A stretch of 64,000 nucleotides of DNA from Pseudomonas congelans (GCF_900103225.1 NZ_FNJH01000002.1:124001-188000), one strand, 5' to 3'; counted from the stretch's first letter, positions 47,544-55,250 are shown. Notes: generated by a model not told the origin, from the letters alone. Program-made: numbers and translations.

Positions 47544-48046
47544 TTCACCACCGAGAGCGGGCCTTTACGCACGCTGAACCTACCCTGAGCGGCGCCGGCG
47601 GCCTTGTCCTTCGCCGTCTCCTTCTTACCGCTCTCCCCTTTACGCGGGTGAATGAACGGCATGAGCGCCTTAGCTGCGTCTACCCGCAGCTTGGCCTCGG
47701 CCGCGAAGTCATTCATCGTTGCCAGCAGGAAGTCTTTCGGGTCGGAGAAGCGCAAAGCCTTCGACAGATCGAAAGCCTCGTCGGGCTGTTCTCCAGCCTG
47801 GCCATGCTCGCCGACAGGTGCCGCGGGTGACGCCGCTGCTGGGGAGCTGCCTTTAACAAATTTGTTAACTTTTTTGTTAACTGCCAGGCCTGTTAAAGCC
47901 TCAATCACGAACGGGTCTTTCGCCAGCCTCGCACCCGCCTGTGCAGCGCTGGACGCCGCGTATCCTGCGGCTATGGCTGCATCTTTATTGGACGCACCTC
48001 CCCTGACCGCATCGACAAATGCGCGTTTTTTAGGGGTGAGGGCCAT
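47540..48046 (-). CDS. Terminase small subunit
   Basis: A 168-residue DNA-recognition subunit. The N-terminal helix-turn-helix (ALTPKKRAFVDAVRGGASNK then AAIAAGYAASSAAQAGARL) is typical of the Terminase_2 family. A TTG six bases upstream is closer to the ribosome site and may be used. An unusual AT-rich palindrome lies inside the gene. Confidence 0.85.
   Translation of the reverse strand: MALTPKKRAFVDAVRGGASNKDAAIAAGYAASSAAQAGARLAKDPFVIEALTGLAVNKKVNKFVKGSSPAAASPAAPVGEHGQAGEQPDEAFDLSKALRFSDPKDFLLATMNDFAAEAKLRVDAAKALMPFIHPRKGESGKKETAKDKAAGAAQGRFSVRKGPLSVVK
47853..47881. repeat. AT-rich palindrome in the terminase small subunit gene
   Basis: TTAACAAATTTGTTAA is a perfect 16-bp palindrome, followed by a second GTTAAC after a T run. 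It codes for a Val/Asn/Lys stretch. Such a patch in GC-rich DNA may be the site where packaging starts. Confidence 0.55.
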
Positions 48047-48185
48047 TAACAAAAAATCCTGAGCGGGAAAAAATCTGTACGTGCGGTCGAGGGCGGTCTA
48101 GTGATCGAAAAACCCTATATTTTTGACCCCCCCCTCCAAAACGCCTGATTTCGCACCAAAACCGTGCAAATCACGTCAAAACCGG

Positions 48186-48524
48186 TCAAAACGACCGATT
48201 TTTCGCCTCTTCGCGCTGTTTCACGCTGTCGTGGCAGGTCTTGCAGAGGGATTGCCAGTTGGATCGTGCCCAGAACAGGGTCTGATCACCGTTGTGGGCG
48301 ATGATGTGGTCGACTACCGACGCAGCGACGACTAGCCCAGCTCGGTCGCAGTAGACGCACAGCGGGTAGGCGCCCAGATGGACCAAACGCGCTTTCTGCC
48401 ATGCGTAGTTGTAACCTCGCTGGTTAGCCGTGGTCTTGCCCGCTCGCCATGTAGCTGGAGGCGCGGTGCTTACCCGGTCGCCTTGAGTAGCTACTCGGTT
48501 GCCCAGCGTCTTGAGTCGTGCCAT
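48186..48524 (-). CDS. HNH endonuclease, packaging-associated
   Basis: A 112-residue HNH protein: CVYC and CKTC pairs around VVDHIIAHNGDQTLFW and NWQSLC. HNH genes next to terminase genes are common in cos phages and their proteins assist terminase cutting. The start at 48524 has GGAG. The 133-base gap to the small subunit may contain the cos site. Confidence 0.88.
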   Translation of the reverse strand: MARLKTLGNRVATQGDRVSTAPPATWRAGKTTANQRGYNYAWQKARLVHLGAYPLCVYCDRAGLVVAASVVDHIIAHNGDQTLFWARSNWQSLCKTCHDSVKQREEAKNRSF

Positions 48525-48547
48525 GTGTTACTCCAGCATGTGGCGCT

Positions 48548-48886
48548 TTAAGGCGTCTGCCGCTCTACCGCCTCGTTGACCTTGTCAGCGGCCTTGCTGG
48601 CCACCTCTGCCGCTTCCGTGGCCTTCCCTGCTGCACCCTCAACCTTTACGGCTGCATCGGTCGCGGTCTTGGCCAACTTGTTCAGGCGCATGTCGCGCTG
48701 GACAGTGGCCTCGTCATAGCCACGGCGCACTTCGGCAACCTGGGAGCTATACCAGCTGGCAAGCGACCATTGCGAAGCACCGAAGCCCAGCGCGAAAGAG
48801 CCAGTCACGAGCAGCGAGGCAATCACCCACACTTCCAAGCGACGCCACCAGTGCCGGGCGATGAAGTCTCTAACGCATCTTTCCAT
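48548..48886 (-). CDS. Phage membrane protein, putative lysis accessory
   Basis: A 112-residue protein with one membrane segment near residues 18-38 and an alanine-rich amphipathic helical C-terminus (TDAAVKVEGAAGKATEAAEV). Because no holin gene lies beside the endolysin, this and the next gene are candidates for holin or holin antagonist. Function is not proven. Its ATG overlaps the next stop by one base. Confidence 0.6.
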   Translation of the reverse strand: MERCVRDFIARHWWRRLEVWVIASLLVTGSFALGFGASQWSLASWYSSQVAEVRRGYDEATVQRDMRLNKLAKTATDAAVKVEGAAGKATEAAEVASKAADKVNEAVERQTP

Positions 48887-49257
48887 CAGTTGATACCTCC
48901 AAGCTGTGCACGCAGACGAGCGATCTCAGCGCTTTGGCTGGTCACCTTCTCGGTAAGCTGAGCAACATGGCCGGTGAGGGCTTCGACCTTCCCTTCCATC
49001 CGGCCGACTGCGGCAGCGAGCTCGTTACGCTCTTTGGCGAACTGGTCGGCTCTGGCCTCAGCCTCTTTGCGCGCAATGCGCTCCGAGTCGAGCAGTTCGT
49101 TCAGCCTGCGGACCGTGCCTATATCGGCGTTGTCCATGGCGCGGTCGGTCGCATCCCTGGAGAGGAATTTCCTCAGCCACAGGAAGCCGCCCAGCAGGAT
49201 TGTGCCCGTGCCGCCCAGCCAGGTGGCGGTGCCTGGGCCGAGGTCGGTCGGGTCCAT
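48886..49257 (-). CDS. Putative holin or membrane protein with coiled coil
   Basis: A 123-residue protein: a single hydrophobic N-terminal segment (ATWLGGTGTILLGGFLWL) and a long coiled coil (LLDSERIARKEAEARADQFA then VTSQSAEIARLRAQL). Position upstream of the packaging genes and its size fit a small holin-like or phage membrane protein, but the long coiled coil is unusual for a holin. Confidence 0.6.
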   Translation of the reverse strand: MDPTDLGPGTATWLGGTGTILLGGFLWLRKFLSRDATDRAMDNADIGTVRRLNELLDSERIARKEAEARADQFAKERNELAAAVGRMEGKVEALTGHVAQLTEKVTSQSAEIARLRAQLGGIN

Positions 49258-49273
49258 CGTTTCTCCAGAAATG

Positions 49274-49302
49274 AAAAAGGCCCGCCGATATGGCGAGCCT
49301 TG
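49274..49302 (-). terminator. Terminator upstream of the late genes
   Basis: On the minus strand AAGGCTCGCC, ATATC, GGCGGGCCTT is followed by TTTTTC. Lying between the Q gene region and the first late genes, it may be the tR'-like terminator that Q overcomes. Confidence 0.75.
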
Positions 49303-49463
49303 GATGGTTGCAGATGGCCGGTGCTGATCTCCGGCATTCGGGTTGATGGAGTTGCACCATCATCCATTGGGACTTCGATTTCGCTAGGGCAAAGCCCTTG
49401 ACCTTTACGCCTTAGCCTGCGCATTCATCTGCATGAATGAATTTGATGGTGCTCATTCGTGGA

Positions 49464-49943
49464 TCACGAAGTAGACGAGCTTCCTAGAATAAAACCCTCA
49501 ACAGCTGCAATCTTTCCACGCCAAAGACCGTTTTGGATGTTTATAGGTCTATCCCCAGATATCACTGTTACGTCAGAAAGGTGCAAATACTGAAACGCTT
49601 GATCTTTTTTCTCAGTCTCAGAAGCAACAGGTCGATTAAAACTCAGGATCAAGTCTTTAACCTCCGAGACATTCACGCCTTCAAACTTTCGGAAACCCTC
49701 CGAGAATCCGGTCGCCAGCTTTTCGAAATAAAGCTCATGACTTATGAGGTTTCCCGAAATCTGAGAACCGCCAACCGTCAAAGTCATACCAACAGATGTA
49801 GAAGTGTCGCTGATAAACTTCACAAACCACTGAAGCAGCCAGTCTGTCTTACGCCCCTCCCATTGCGTCCTCATGACTTCTGGCGAATCAAAAAATTTGT
49901 CGTCGCTAGATGAGGGTGATGAATCCTGTTCAATATCCGACAT
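49464..49943 (-). CDS. GvpU-like protein, prophage copy (paralogue of 20927-21409)
   Basis: A 159-residue protein starting MSDIEQDSSPSSSDD, with AGGAG upstream. Shared with the chromosomal protein: DWLLQWFVKF, GMTLTVGGSQISGNLISH, YFEKLA, DLILSF, LHLSD and GLWRGKIAAVEGF. The gene is clearly poorer in GC than its neighbours and lies between two terminators, as in a separately expressed moron. Function unknown; the family name should not be taken to mean gas vesicles. Confidence 0.75.
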   Translation of the reverse strand: MSDIEQDSSPSSSDDKFFDSPEVMRTQWEGRKTDWLLQWFVKFISDTSTSVGMTLTVGGSQISGNLISHELYFEKLATGFSEGFRKFEGVNVSEVKDLILSFNRPVASETEKKDQAFQYLHLSDVTVISGDRPINIQNGLWRGKIAAVEGFILGSSSTS

Positions 49944-49993
49944 TAGTGGCTCCTAGCCATATAGTTGAAGGCCAGGTATACACCTTAATTTAT

Positions 49994-50025
49994 AAAACAA
50001 GAAGCCCGACTTGGTGGCCGGGCTT
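49994..50025 (-). terminator. Terminator after the Q gene
   Basis: On the minus strand AAGCCCG, ten bases, CGGGCTT, then CTTGTTTT. It insulates the GvpU-like gene from the early transcript. Confidence 0.72.
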
Positions 50026-50077
50026 TTGATTGAGGTGCCGCGCTGGAACAGCTGAACACCGTGCCATGAAAACAGAG

Positions 50078-50485
50078 CTATTCCATATGGACAACTCTTT
50101 TTGACGCCGCTGCTCGAACACCTTCCAAATAACAGTCCACCCAGGCTGCACCGGCCTTGATCAGCTCACGGGCCTTGCCTTCGCTCATTGCGAAGTGGCG
50201 ACCAACTCGGATCGCTGGCCACTTGGCGCCGTAGTAGAACCACACCATATCGCCCATCTGCTGGTGACGAGCGCACAGACCGGCAACGGCCGCGTCAACA
50301 AGGCCGGCAAGCTCGTCCGTGATCACATACGACTTACCTGGCATCGGCATGGCATCCCGCATCAGGGCGAGCGTGGGCGACGCGTAGCTGGGCACGCCCA
50401 TACCATCCATCCGCCAGTACCCCCACTGCTCGAGCATGTTTTCAGTCTCACCCAGCGGGCGGTGCAGCGTATTGCGAGTCATCAT
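50078..50485 (-). CDS. Q-like antiterminator
   Basis: A 135-residue protein. The MLEQWGYWRMDGMGVPSY start and the HTH-like end (RVGRHFAMSEGKARELIKAG) resemble phage Q proteins (PF06530 type). It is the last early gene before the late block, where Q sits in lambdoid phages, and would allow RNA polymerase to pass the terminators further left. Confidence 0.72.
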   Translation of the reverse strand: MMTRNTLHRPLGETENMLEQWGYWRMDGMGVPSYASPTLALMRDAMPMPGKSYVITDELAGLVDAAVAGLCARHQQMGDMVWFYYGAKWPAIRVGRHFAMSEGKARELIKAGAAWVDCYLEGVRAAASKRVVHME

Positions 50486-50487
50486 GG

Positions 50488-50808
50488 TCAGTCCCCTGTG
50501 TAATTCGATCCACCGGCACCGCGGCGGTTGTTCTGTTGGTAAATGGCGGCAGGCCCAGTCATCTGGGCCGGGCGCTTCAATTGTTCGATCTGCCGGCTAG
50601 CGGCCTGCAGGCGCATGCTCAGCTGCGTCACCAGCACTTCCAGCGGCAGCGCGTCACCTGTTTCGGCGGCGACCCAGCCCGAGGCATTGCACTGCACGCA
50701 GGCCAGATCGTGGAAAACACCCTTGATCACTGCCCGACCCCGGCAGGCCGGGCACTGGGCCAGGTCCAGTCGGGCGGCACGGAATGCTGGGCCGTGACTC
50801 TTCCTCAT
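50488..50808 (-). CDS. Phage zinc-finger protein, hypothetical
   Basis: A 106-residue protein (MRKSHGPAFRAARLDL) with a CPAC...CVQC zinc ribbon in its first half and a helical second half. Its start at 50808 overlaps the stop of the next gene (ATGA). It lies between the recombinase and the Q gene, like the nin-region genes of lambda. Function unknown. Confidence 0.7.
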   Translation of the reverse strand: MRKSHGPAFRAARLDLAQCPACRGRAVIKGVFHDLACVQCNASGWVAAETGDALPLEVLVTQLSMRLQAASRQIEQLKRPAQMTGPAAIYQQNNRRGAGGSNYTGD

Positions 50809-51020
50809 TTGGCCGGGACCTCTTCGACTTGGGAGAAGACGACGCAAGTGTATGGGCCAGGAACGGGATCACCGCGCTGATCCATCAAGCCCATCACTGC
50901 GCTCGCCCAGCACCGCTTACCACCCACCTCATAGATTTGATGACCGTTAGAGGTCCGAGCCCCATGGACAAGGAGTGCTTCGTGGCCAAAAAACCGCACC
51001 TTCGTGGTCGATTCGGTCAT
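50805..51020 (-). CDS. Small phage protein, hypothetical
   Basis: A 71-residue protein (MTESTTKVRFFGHEALLVHG) with a good ribosome site (GAGG), 2 bases from the recombinase stop. Beta-rich, no known family. Confidence 0.65.
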   Translation of the reverse strand: MTESTTKVRFFGHEALLVHGARTSNGHQIYEVGGKRCWASAVMGLMDQRGDPVPGPYTCVVFSQVEEVPAK

Positions 51021-51022
51021 TT

Positions 51023-52300
51023 TTAAACCTCGCCTATGGTTGATTCTTGAATAGGGTCACAGCCCTTATGTTCCGTGGTCTGTAGCCCGTTACCAGAATC
51101 TCCCGATCTAAAGCCGGTCAATGTCTGAATGCGGTTCAGGCCCTTTGAATCTAGATGCGCGTGCCACTTCTCAAGGGCATCGCGCTTGCGGCTCATCACG
51201 TCCGACTGGATGTACACCTTCACGTTGTGGCCCATCGCGTGATTGATCAGCAGCTCGCCGATCAGGTGGTCGATGCCGATGTCTGCCCAGCCGGTGCGCG
51301 CGACCTTGCGCAGGTCGTGACTCGTCCACTCGCCCTGCCCCAGCCGGGTAAACACGGCGCTGGCCTGGCCCTCGCTCAGTGCGTTGCCGCTGCGGGACGG
51401 AAACAGGAACTGTCCTCTGTACCCGTCAGCCAACTGAATGTCCCGATAGCTGATCAGCAGGTTGCGCACCTGGTCTGTCAGTGGCAGGTGATGCTCGACA
51501 CCGGTCTTGGTGTTCTCGGCCGGGATGAACCACTCACGCTCTGCCAGGCTGATGTGCGACCAGCGCGCCTGCCGCGTCTCGCCGATGCGGGTGCCGTGGC
51601 AGAGCATCATCAGCGCCAGCAGGCCGTCAGCCGGTTCGTCCTCGAGCACGGTCAGAAGGTGTGCGATCAGGTCCTGCAGCTGGGTGCCGCGAAGCCGGGA
51701 CGGCTTGATGCCGACCTTGGCTTTCGAGAAGTCGCTGAACTTGATGTCCTTCATCGGGTTGGTTGCGATCAATCGCAGTTTGAACGCCTGCCGGAATGCC
51801 AGGGCCAGCAGCTGGAACGCCGACCGCACGTAGTCGATGCCGATGGTCTCCTGCGCTGGCCACATGAACTGATCATCCAGGCTGGCCTTGTCGATACCGG
51901 TCAGCGGCAGGTCGCCCAGACGCGGCTTGAGGTGGCACTTGATCAGCGACGCGCCGGTCTTCTTGCGCTTCTCGGAAAGGCTGCGGTCGCGCGCCATGCG
52001 GTCGGCATACCAATCCAGCAGCTCGCCAGTCGTGACCCACTTCGACAGGTTAGAACCGGCACCGGCATCGAGGCGCAAGCGGATGGCAGGCAGTGCCGCA
52101 ACGACCTGCTTGGCCGACAGATCGGGGAAACTACCGACGAGGTTCCATTTGCCCTTGCTGACCAAGTACCACGACGCACGTGCACGGTCCCGGGTGAAGC
52201 GCAGGTACAGGCCACGGTTCTCCACGTCGCGCAGGTCACGCTCGGTGCCAGCGGCCTGGCGCTTGATTTCAGCGTCGGTGATGCGCACGGCGGCAGTCAT
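51023..52300 (-). CDS. Tyrosine recombinase (phage integrase family)
   Basis: A 425-residue recombinase. The N-terminal arm-binding and core-binding domains precede the catalytic domain with R238 (GTRIGETR), H328 and R331 (HDLR), H358 (NHAMGH) and Y363 (KVYIQSD). All needed residues are present. It lies inside the replication-to-Q operon, overlapping its upstream neighbour (ATGA), about 26 kb from attL rather than beside an attachment site. It could be the integrase of this phage or a second recombinase, for example a resolvase. Confidence 0.88.
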   Translation of the reverse strand: MTAAVRITDAEIKRQAAGTERDLRDVENRGLYLRFTRDRARASWYLVSKGKWNLVGSFPDLSAKQVVAALPAIRLRLDAGAGSNLSKWVTTGELLDWYADRMARDRSLSEKRKKTGASLIKCHLKPRLGDLPLTGIDKASLDDQFMWPAQETIGIDYVRSAFQLLALAFRQAFKLRLIATNPMKDIKFSDFSKAKVGIKPSRLRGTQLQDLIAHLLTVLEDEPADGLLALMMLCHGTRIGETRQARWSHISLAEREWFIPAENTKTGVEHHLPLTDQVRNLLISYRDIQLADGYRGQFLFPSRSGNALSEGQASAVFTRLGQGEWTSHDLRKVARTGWADIGIDHLIGELLINHAMGHNVKVYIQSDVMSRKRDALEKWHAHLDSKGLNRIQTLTGFRSGDSGNGLQTTEHKGCDPIQESTIGEV

Positions 52301-52608
52301 GCTGGCTCCGTCGCATTGGCTTTTTGCTGCTCTGGGACGAAGTCGTCGCGCAGCGGCATCAGGTGGGTTTGATCAACCAGCGCCCAACCACTCAAGCCAA
52401 AGCACGATGCGAGGCCAGCGCCGATTACAACCCAAGCGGCATGAACATCACCGTTCTGGATAACCATGCCGTGGTGGGGCTCTCGCCATGTACTGATTTG
52501 CTCTTGAGCCAAAAACTCTACCAACTCGCATACCCTGCCGACGTTGTCCGGAGTCATGTGCGCCCCGACGATCAGCGCCAGGTCGCCCGGCTTGAATTGA
52601 TGATTCAT
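52297..52608 (-). CDS. Phage protein, hypothetical
   Basis: A 103-residue protein starting MNHQFKPGDLALIVGAHMT; the first half resembles an SH3-like barrel (GDLALIVGAHMTPDNVGRVC), the rest is without known motifs. Its start overlaps the VRR-NUC stop and its stop overlaps the recombinase start, so it is tightly coupled. Confidence 0.7.
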   Translation of the reverse strand: MNHQFKPGDLALIVGAHMTPDNVGRVCELVEFLAQEQISTWREPHHGMVIQNGDVHAAWVVIGAGLASCFGLSGWALVDQTHLMPLRDDFVPEQQKANATEPA

Positions 52609-53036
52609 GCTGCCACCGTGGTCTGAGGAAGTCGGAGGTAAGCGCGGATTTGCTCCATCGCGTCGAAATGACCACGGCAGACAATCGCCAGATAGCCTTG
52701 CAGGTTGAGCTGACGTATCCACTCGTACTGGCTGCCCGAGACAGCGGCATCGTTCGGCGGGGTGGCCTTGAATTCGATGTACAGGCCGAAGTACCCGCCG
52801 CGTGCCATCGGCAGCACCAGATCGGGTACACCGGCGCGCACGCCCTGCTCTTTCAGCTTGATCGCAACCAGCTTGTGCCGGTGGCCACCGTTGGGAACGT
52901 GATAGATCAGCGCCGCCACCAAGGGCATACGCAGCTTGAGCTCGCGCAGCAATGCGGCCTGCTCCAGGCCTTCACGGTCGACGGACTTGGCGCGGGTGCG
53001 CTTCAGTTTGAACAACGTCATTTCGGCGGGCTTCAC
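52605..53036 (-). CDS. VRR-NUC domain nuclease
   Basis: A 143-residue protein with the VRR-NUC fold: ALIYHVPNGGHR, GVRAGVPDLVLP, and YIEFKATP with the acidic and Lys residues of the PD-(D/E)XK-like site. Its GTG start overlaps the next stop (GTGA). Such nucleases are thought to resolve branched DNA in phage replication or recombination. Confidence 0.87.
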   Translation of the reverse strand: MKPAEMTLFKLKRTRAKSVDREGLEQAALLRELKLRMPLVAALIYHVPNGGHRHKLVAIKLKEQGVRAGVPDLVLPMARGGYFGLYIEFKATPPNDAAVSGSQYEWIRQLNLQGYLAIVCRGHFDAMEQIRAYLRLPQTTVAA

Positions 53037-53329
53037 GGTGACACCTTCCCTTCGCGAATCAGCGCGTCCTGGGTGCGCATTACCCCCTCGGCGTGGAACA
53101 GGCGGACTTCGTTACGGCTCAGCACCGCCGGAGCTCGCAGGCGGCCATCGGCGATGTCGTGGCAGTACGCACAAGCCCAAGCGGCCTGCAGGTCGTTTGG
53201 CTTGATGCCCATGCCGCAAGTACCAGCGAGACGGTAATGGGCCAGCACCGTGGTCGAGGATTCGCTCGAGCAACCTGGGTAACGGATCTGACATTCGCGG
53301 TCGCGCGCTGCCTTGGTGAGTTTGCTCAT
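53033..53329 (-). CDS. DUF1364 nuclease-domain protein
   Basis: A 98-residue protein starting MSKLTKAARDRECQIRYPGC. Cys/His residues around CQIRYPGC, VLAHYRLAGTCGMGIKP and ACAYCHDIADGR form an HNH-like zinc site as in DUF1364 proteins near phage recombination genes. The start at 53329 has GGAGG; a longer open frame upstream is shadow. It overlaps the P-like gene stop. Confidence 0.85.
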   Translation of the reverse strand: MSKLTKAARDRECQIRYPGCSSESSTTVLAHYRLAGTCGMGIKPNDLQAAWACAYCHDIADGRLRAPAVLSRNEVRLFHAEGVMRTQDALIREGKVSP

Positions 53330-54006
53330 CGTGGACCTCCACCGCGTTTGGCGCGCAGTTCTGCCAACGCGCAATTGCCAACTTCCGGCGCACTTTTCGA
53401 TGAATCCTCCGAAATTTCCGCCAGAGGGATGGGGCCCAGGTCTTCGCCACGCCATACGCGGCAAGCCTGAACCTGATAGCGTTTTCCAAAGCTGGCCAGC
53501 CCCAGCTCACGGCTGAGTAACGGAAGACTGTGAAAACCGGCGGCAGCAGTCGCGTGGTACACGGCTGGGTGAAACCATTTCTCTCGGCCGCGCATAGCTG
53601 GGTGGCAGTTGCGCATGGCCTGCTCGTAAGCTGTTTCAACGGCCGGCAGGCCAACCATTTCAGGCGTCGGCATGCACATGCCAATGAACTTGCCAGGACT
53701 CGGGATAAAATCAGTTTCTTCGGCGCGGCAGCGGGCCAGACCCATATCGATCTGCTCTTGCGTACAGACTCCGCCCTCGAAAAGAGCGCGGACCCAAACT
53801 GCCTTGGCAGCCTGGTAGGCTGCTTTGTCGGGCCAGGCCTGCCGCCAAGCTGTGCGAATGGTGCGCAGCTCCCGAAAAAGTTCGTTGATGATCTGGCCGA
53901 CAGCCTCGGATTGGGCCTGGTGGGCCGACTCGTTGTCGGAATCAGTCGAAACCCGAGTTCGAACAACGGATACCGCCGATTGGGCAATGCTCGATACAGC
54001 CCTCAT
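53326..54006 (-). CDS. Replication protein P-like
   Basis: A 226-residue protein similar to lambda P, which loads the DnaB helicase (VGQIINELFRELRTIRTAWR, DFIPSPGKFIGMC, YEQAMRNCHPAM). The start overlaps the O-like stop (ATGA). The identity is by similarity and position. Confidence 0.83.
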   Translation of the reverse strand: MRAVSSIAQSAVSVVRTRVSTDSDNESAHQAQSEAVGQIINELFRELRTIRTAWRQAWPDKAAYQAAKAVWVRALFEGGVCTQEQIDMGLARCRAEETDFIPSPGKFIGMCMPTPEMVGLPAVETAYEQAMRNCHPAMRGREKWFHPAVYHATAAAGFHSLPLLSRELGLASFGKRYQVQACRVWRGEDLGPIPLAEISEDSSKSAPEVGNCALAELRAKRGGGPR

Positions 54007-54797
54007 TTCGGCACCTGCCGCATCCAGTCGGTGCTGTCGTCTTCGATTTCGTCATGGCCGGCCCCGGTCGTCATGGCCGAAGCGCGTTCCTTCACGAACC
54101 AGACCACAAGGCGGTGGCACCAGCCAGCCGCAGTGTCCACTGTGCTGGGCTTGGCAACGAACCACCCCATGAAACCCTTGATCACCGCATCAGGGATATC
54201 GGTCGGCTTGACGCCAGCAATCTGAGCCTGGGCGATCAGGTAACGGCTGTCCGGTGCCCAGTCGGCGAACATTGCGAAGCGCTGACGATCATCGGTCGAT
54301 TCCAGGGCCTGCTTGTCCTGATCAGCGATCACGTCCGAAACCTCGCGCGGCTGCTGCTGTTCGGTTAATTGATGGTTAAGTGACGTATTGGGTGCAGATT
54401 TCGCACCCCGTTCGGTCGAATTCTGCACCCCGCTCTGCTGTGGTTTGCACCCCGTGCCGTCATCTGCACCCCGTTCAGTGCGGGGTGCAGGATTTGCACC
54501 CCGCTTTATAGGCAAGTCATAGACGACTGGGCGTCGGTCATGACGTTCGATGTACACGGCGGCCAGCGCCTGATTGCCTGGAACGATCAGTTCAGACGCC
54601 CTCAACAGCTCAAGCTTGGAGCGAACTGTGCGCTCAGAAAGGCCAGTGTCTTCGCTCAGAGTGGTGGCGGACGGGAACGCCCCGCGTCCGTCAGTACCGG
54701 CGTAGTTGGCCAGACATAGAAGCACATGCCGGGCGCTGGAATCGGAAAGGGTCACGCGCGGGATCTGTAGCGCCCACGACATTGCTTGAACGCTCAC
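54003..54797 (-). CDS. Replication initiator, O-like with DnaT-like C-terminus
   Basis: A 264-residue protein. A GTG start at 54797 with GGAG is best supported. The N-terminal winged helix (SDSSARHVLLCLANYAGTDG, ATTLSEDTGLSERTVRSKL) binds DNA, a variable linker (residues about 95-145) is coded by the iteron region, and a C-terminal part (FADWAPDSRYLIAQAQIAGV) resembles DnaT. It should open the origin and recruit the P-like protein and host helicase. Confidence 0.85.
   Translation of the reverse strand: MSVQAMSWALQIPRVTLSDSSARHVLLCLANYAGTDGRGAFPSATTLSEDTGLSERTVRSKLELLRASELIVPGNQALAAVYIERHDRRPVVYDLPIKRGANPAPRTERGADDGTGCKPQQSGVQNSTERGAKSAPNTSLNHQLTEQQQPREVSDVIADQDKQALESTDDRQRFAMFADWAPDSRYLIAQAQIAGVKPTDIPDAVIKGFMGWFVAKPSTVDTAAGWCHRLVVWFVKERASAMTTGAGHDEIEDDSTDWMRQVPK
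54402..54503. repeat. Iterons: putative phage replication origin inside the O gene
   Basis: GCACCCCG, mostly as TGCACCCCG, is found at 54403-54410, 54424-54432, 54446-54454, 54465-54473 and 54495-54503, with an inverted copy CGGGGTGCA at 54481-54489. Start-to-start spacing is about 22, 22, 19 and 30 bases. They fall in the linker of the initiator gene, as in lambda, where O binds iterons in its own gene. Confidence 0.8.
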
Positions 54798-54824
54798 AGT
54801 GCTACTCCAATCGTTCTGCCTGTG

Positions 54825-54853
54825 TTGCCTTGCTCAGGTCTGATGTGCATAAT
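54825..54853 (+). promoter_or_regulatory. Promoter of a possible small RNA
   Basis: TTGCCT (54825-54830), 17 bases, CATAAT (54848-54853). The -35 is the same hexamer as at the cro promoter. Transcription would run rightwards, away from O, starting near 54860. Confidence 0.5.
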
Positions 54854-54859
54854 CTGTCT

Positions 54860-54902
54860 CGTCAAGTTGTGAAGAAGCCGGTCTAGCCACCGGCTTTTTT
54901 TT
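54860..54902 (+). ncRNA. Possible oop-like short RNA
   Basis: A transcript from the promoter at 54825-54853 would end at the strong terminator at 54875-54902, giving about 43 bases. It lies between cro and O, in the position of lambda oop RNA, which is read opposite to the cro/O direction. It is opposite to the leader of the O mRNA, so it could affect replication gene expression. No experiment supports it here. Confidence 0.4.
54875..54902 (+). terminator. Intrinsic terminator between cro and O
   Basis: AAGCCGGT, CTAGCC, ACCGGCTT and a run of eight Ts. It works rightwards only: on the minus strand no T run follows. No gene lies to its left in that direction except as antisense, so it most likely ends a short RNA. 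Confidence 0.85.
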
Positions 54903-55015
54903 GCCTGAAATTTGGTACTGGATGAATCAACAGCCCATCCGCTGTACTACCTGCCCTTCCCGCCTGAGCGGATAATTGCCGTCACGCCACTACTTTCCGC
55001 AGCTGATTAGCGGAT

Positions 55016-55225
55016 TTAAGCGGCAGTCGTTCGTGAGGCGCTTGCTGGATCGTCTTCGCGCCTGGCTACCAAGGCTCCGCTCGATTCCTTCTCAAGTACG
55101 CATTGCATTGGGTAGGAGAACCCGCCCGCAGTACGGCACTGAGAAACCCGGCTGCTGGTCACGGCAAGGGCATCGCCGATTGCGCGGCCGGTGCCGAAAT
55201 ATTTCAGCGCTTCGTCATAGGTCAT
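55016..55225 (-). CDS. Cro-like repressor
   Basis: A 69-residue protein starting MTYDEALKYFGTGRAIGDAL, with a short helix-turn-helix (AIGDALAVTSSRVSQC). Size and position, first gene leftwards from the operators and divergent from the CI gene, match Cro. GGAG lies 8 bases before the ATG. Confidence 0.82.
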   Translation of the reverse strand: MTYDEALKYFGTGRAIGDALAVTSSRVSQCRTAGGFSYPMQCVLEKESSGALVARREDDPASASRTTAA

Positions 55226-55250
55226 CGTGATTCTCCAGTGTCTTCACTCG

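Noticed and set aside
51155..52372. Plus-strand open frame of 405 codons opposite the recombinase
   Set aside because: Shadow of the recombinase, which has all catalytic residues.
54402..54503. CRISPR-like repeated units
   Set aside because: The repeats are only 8-9 bases, one is inverted, they sit inside a coding gene and there are no cas genes; iterons fit better.
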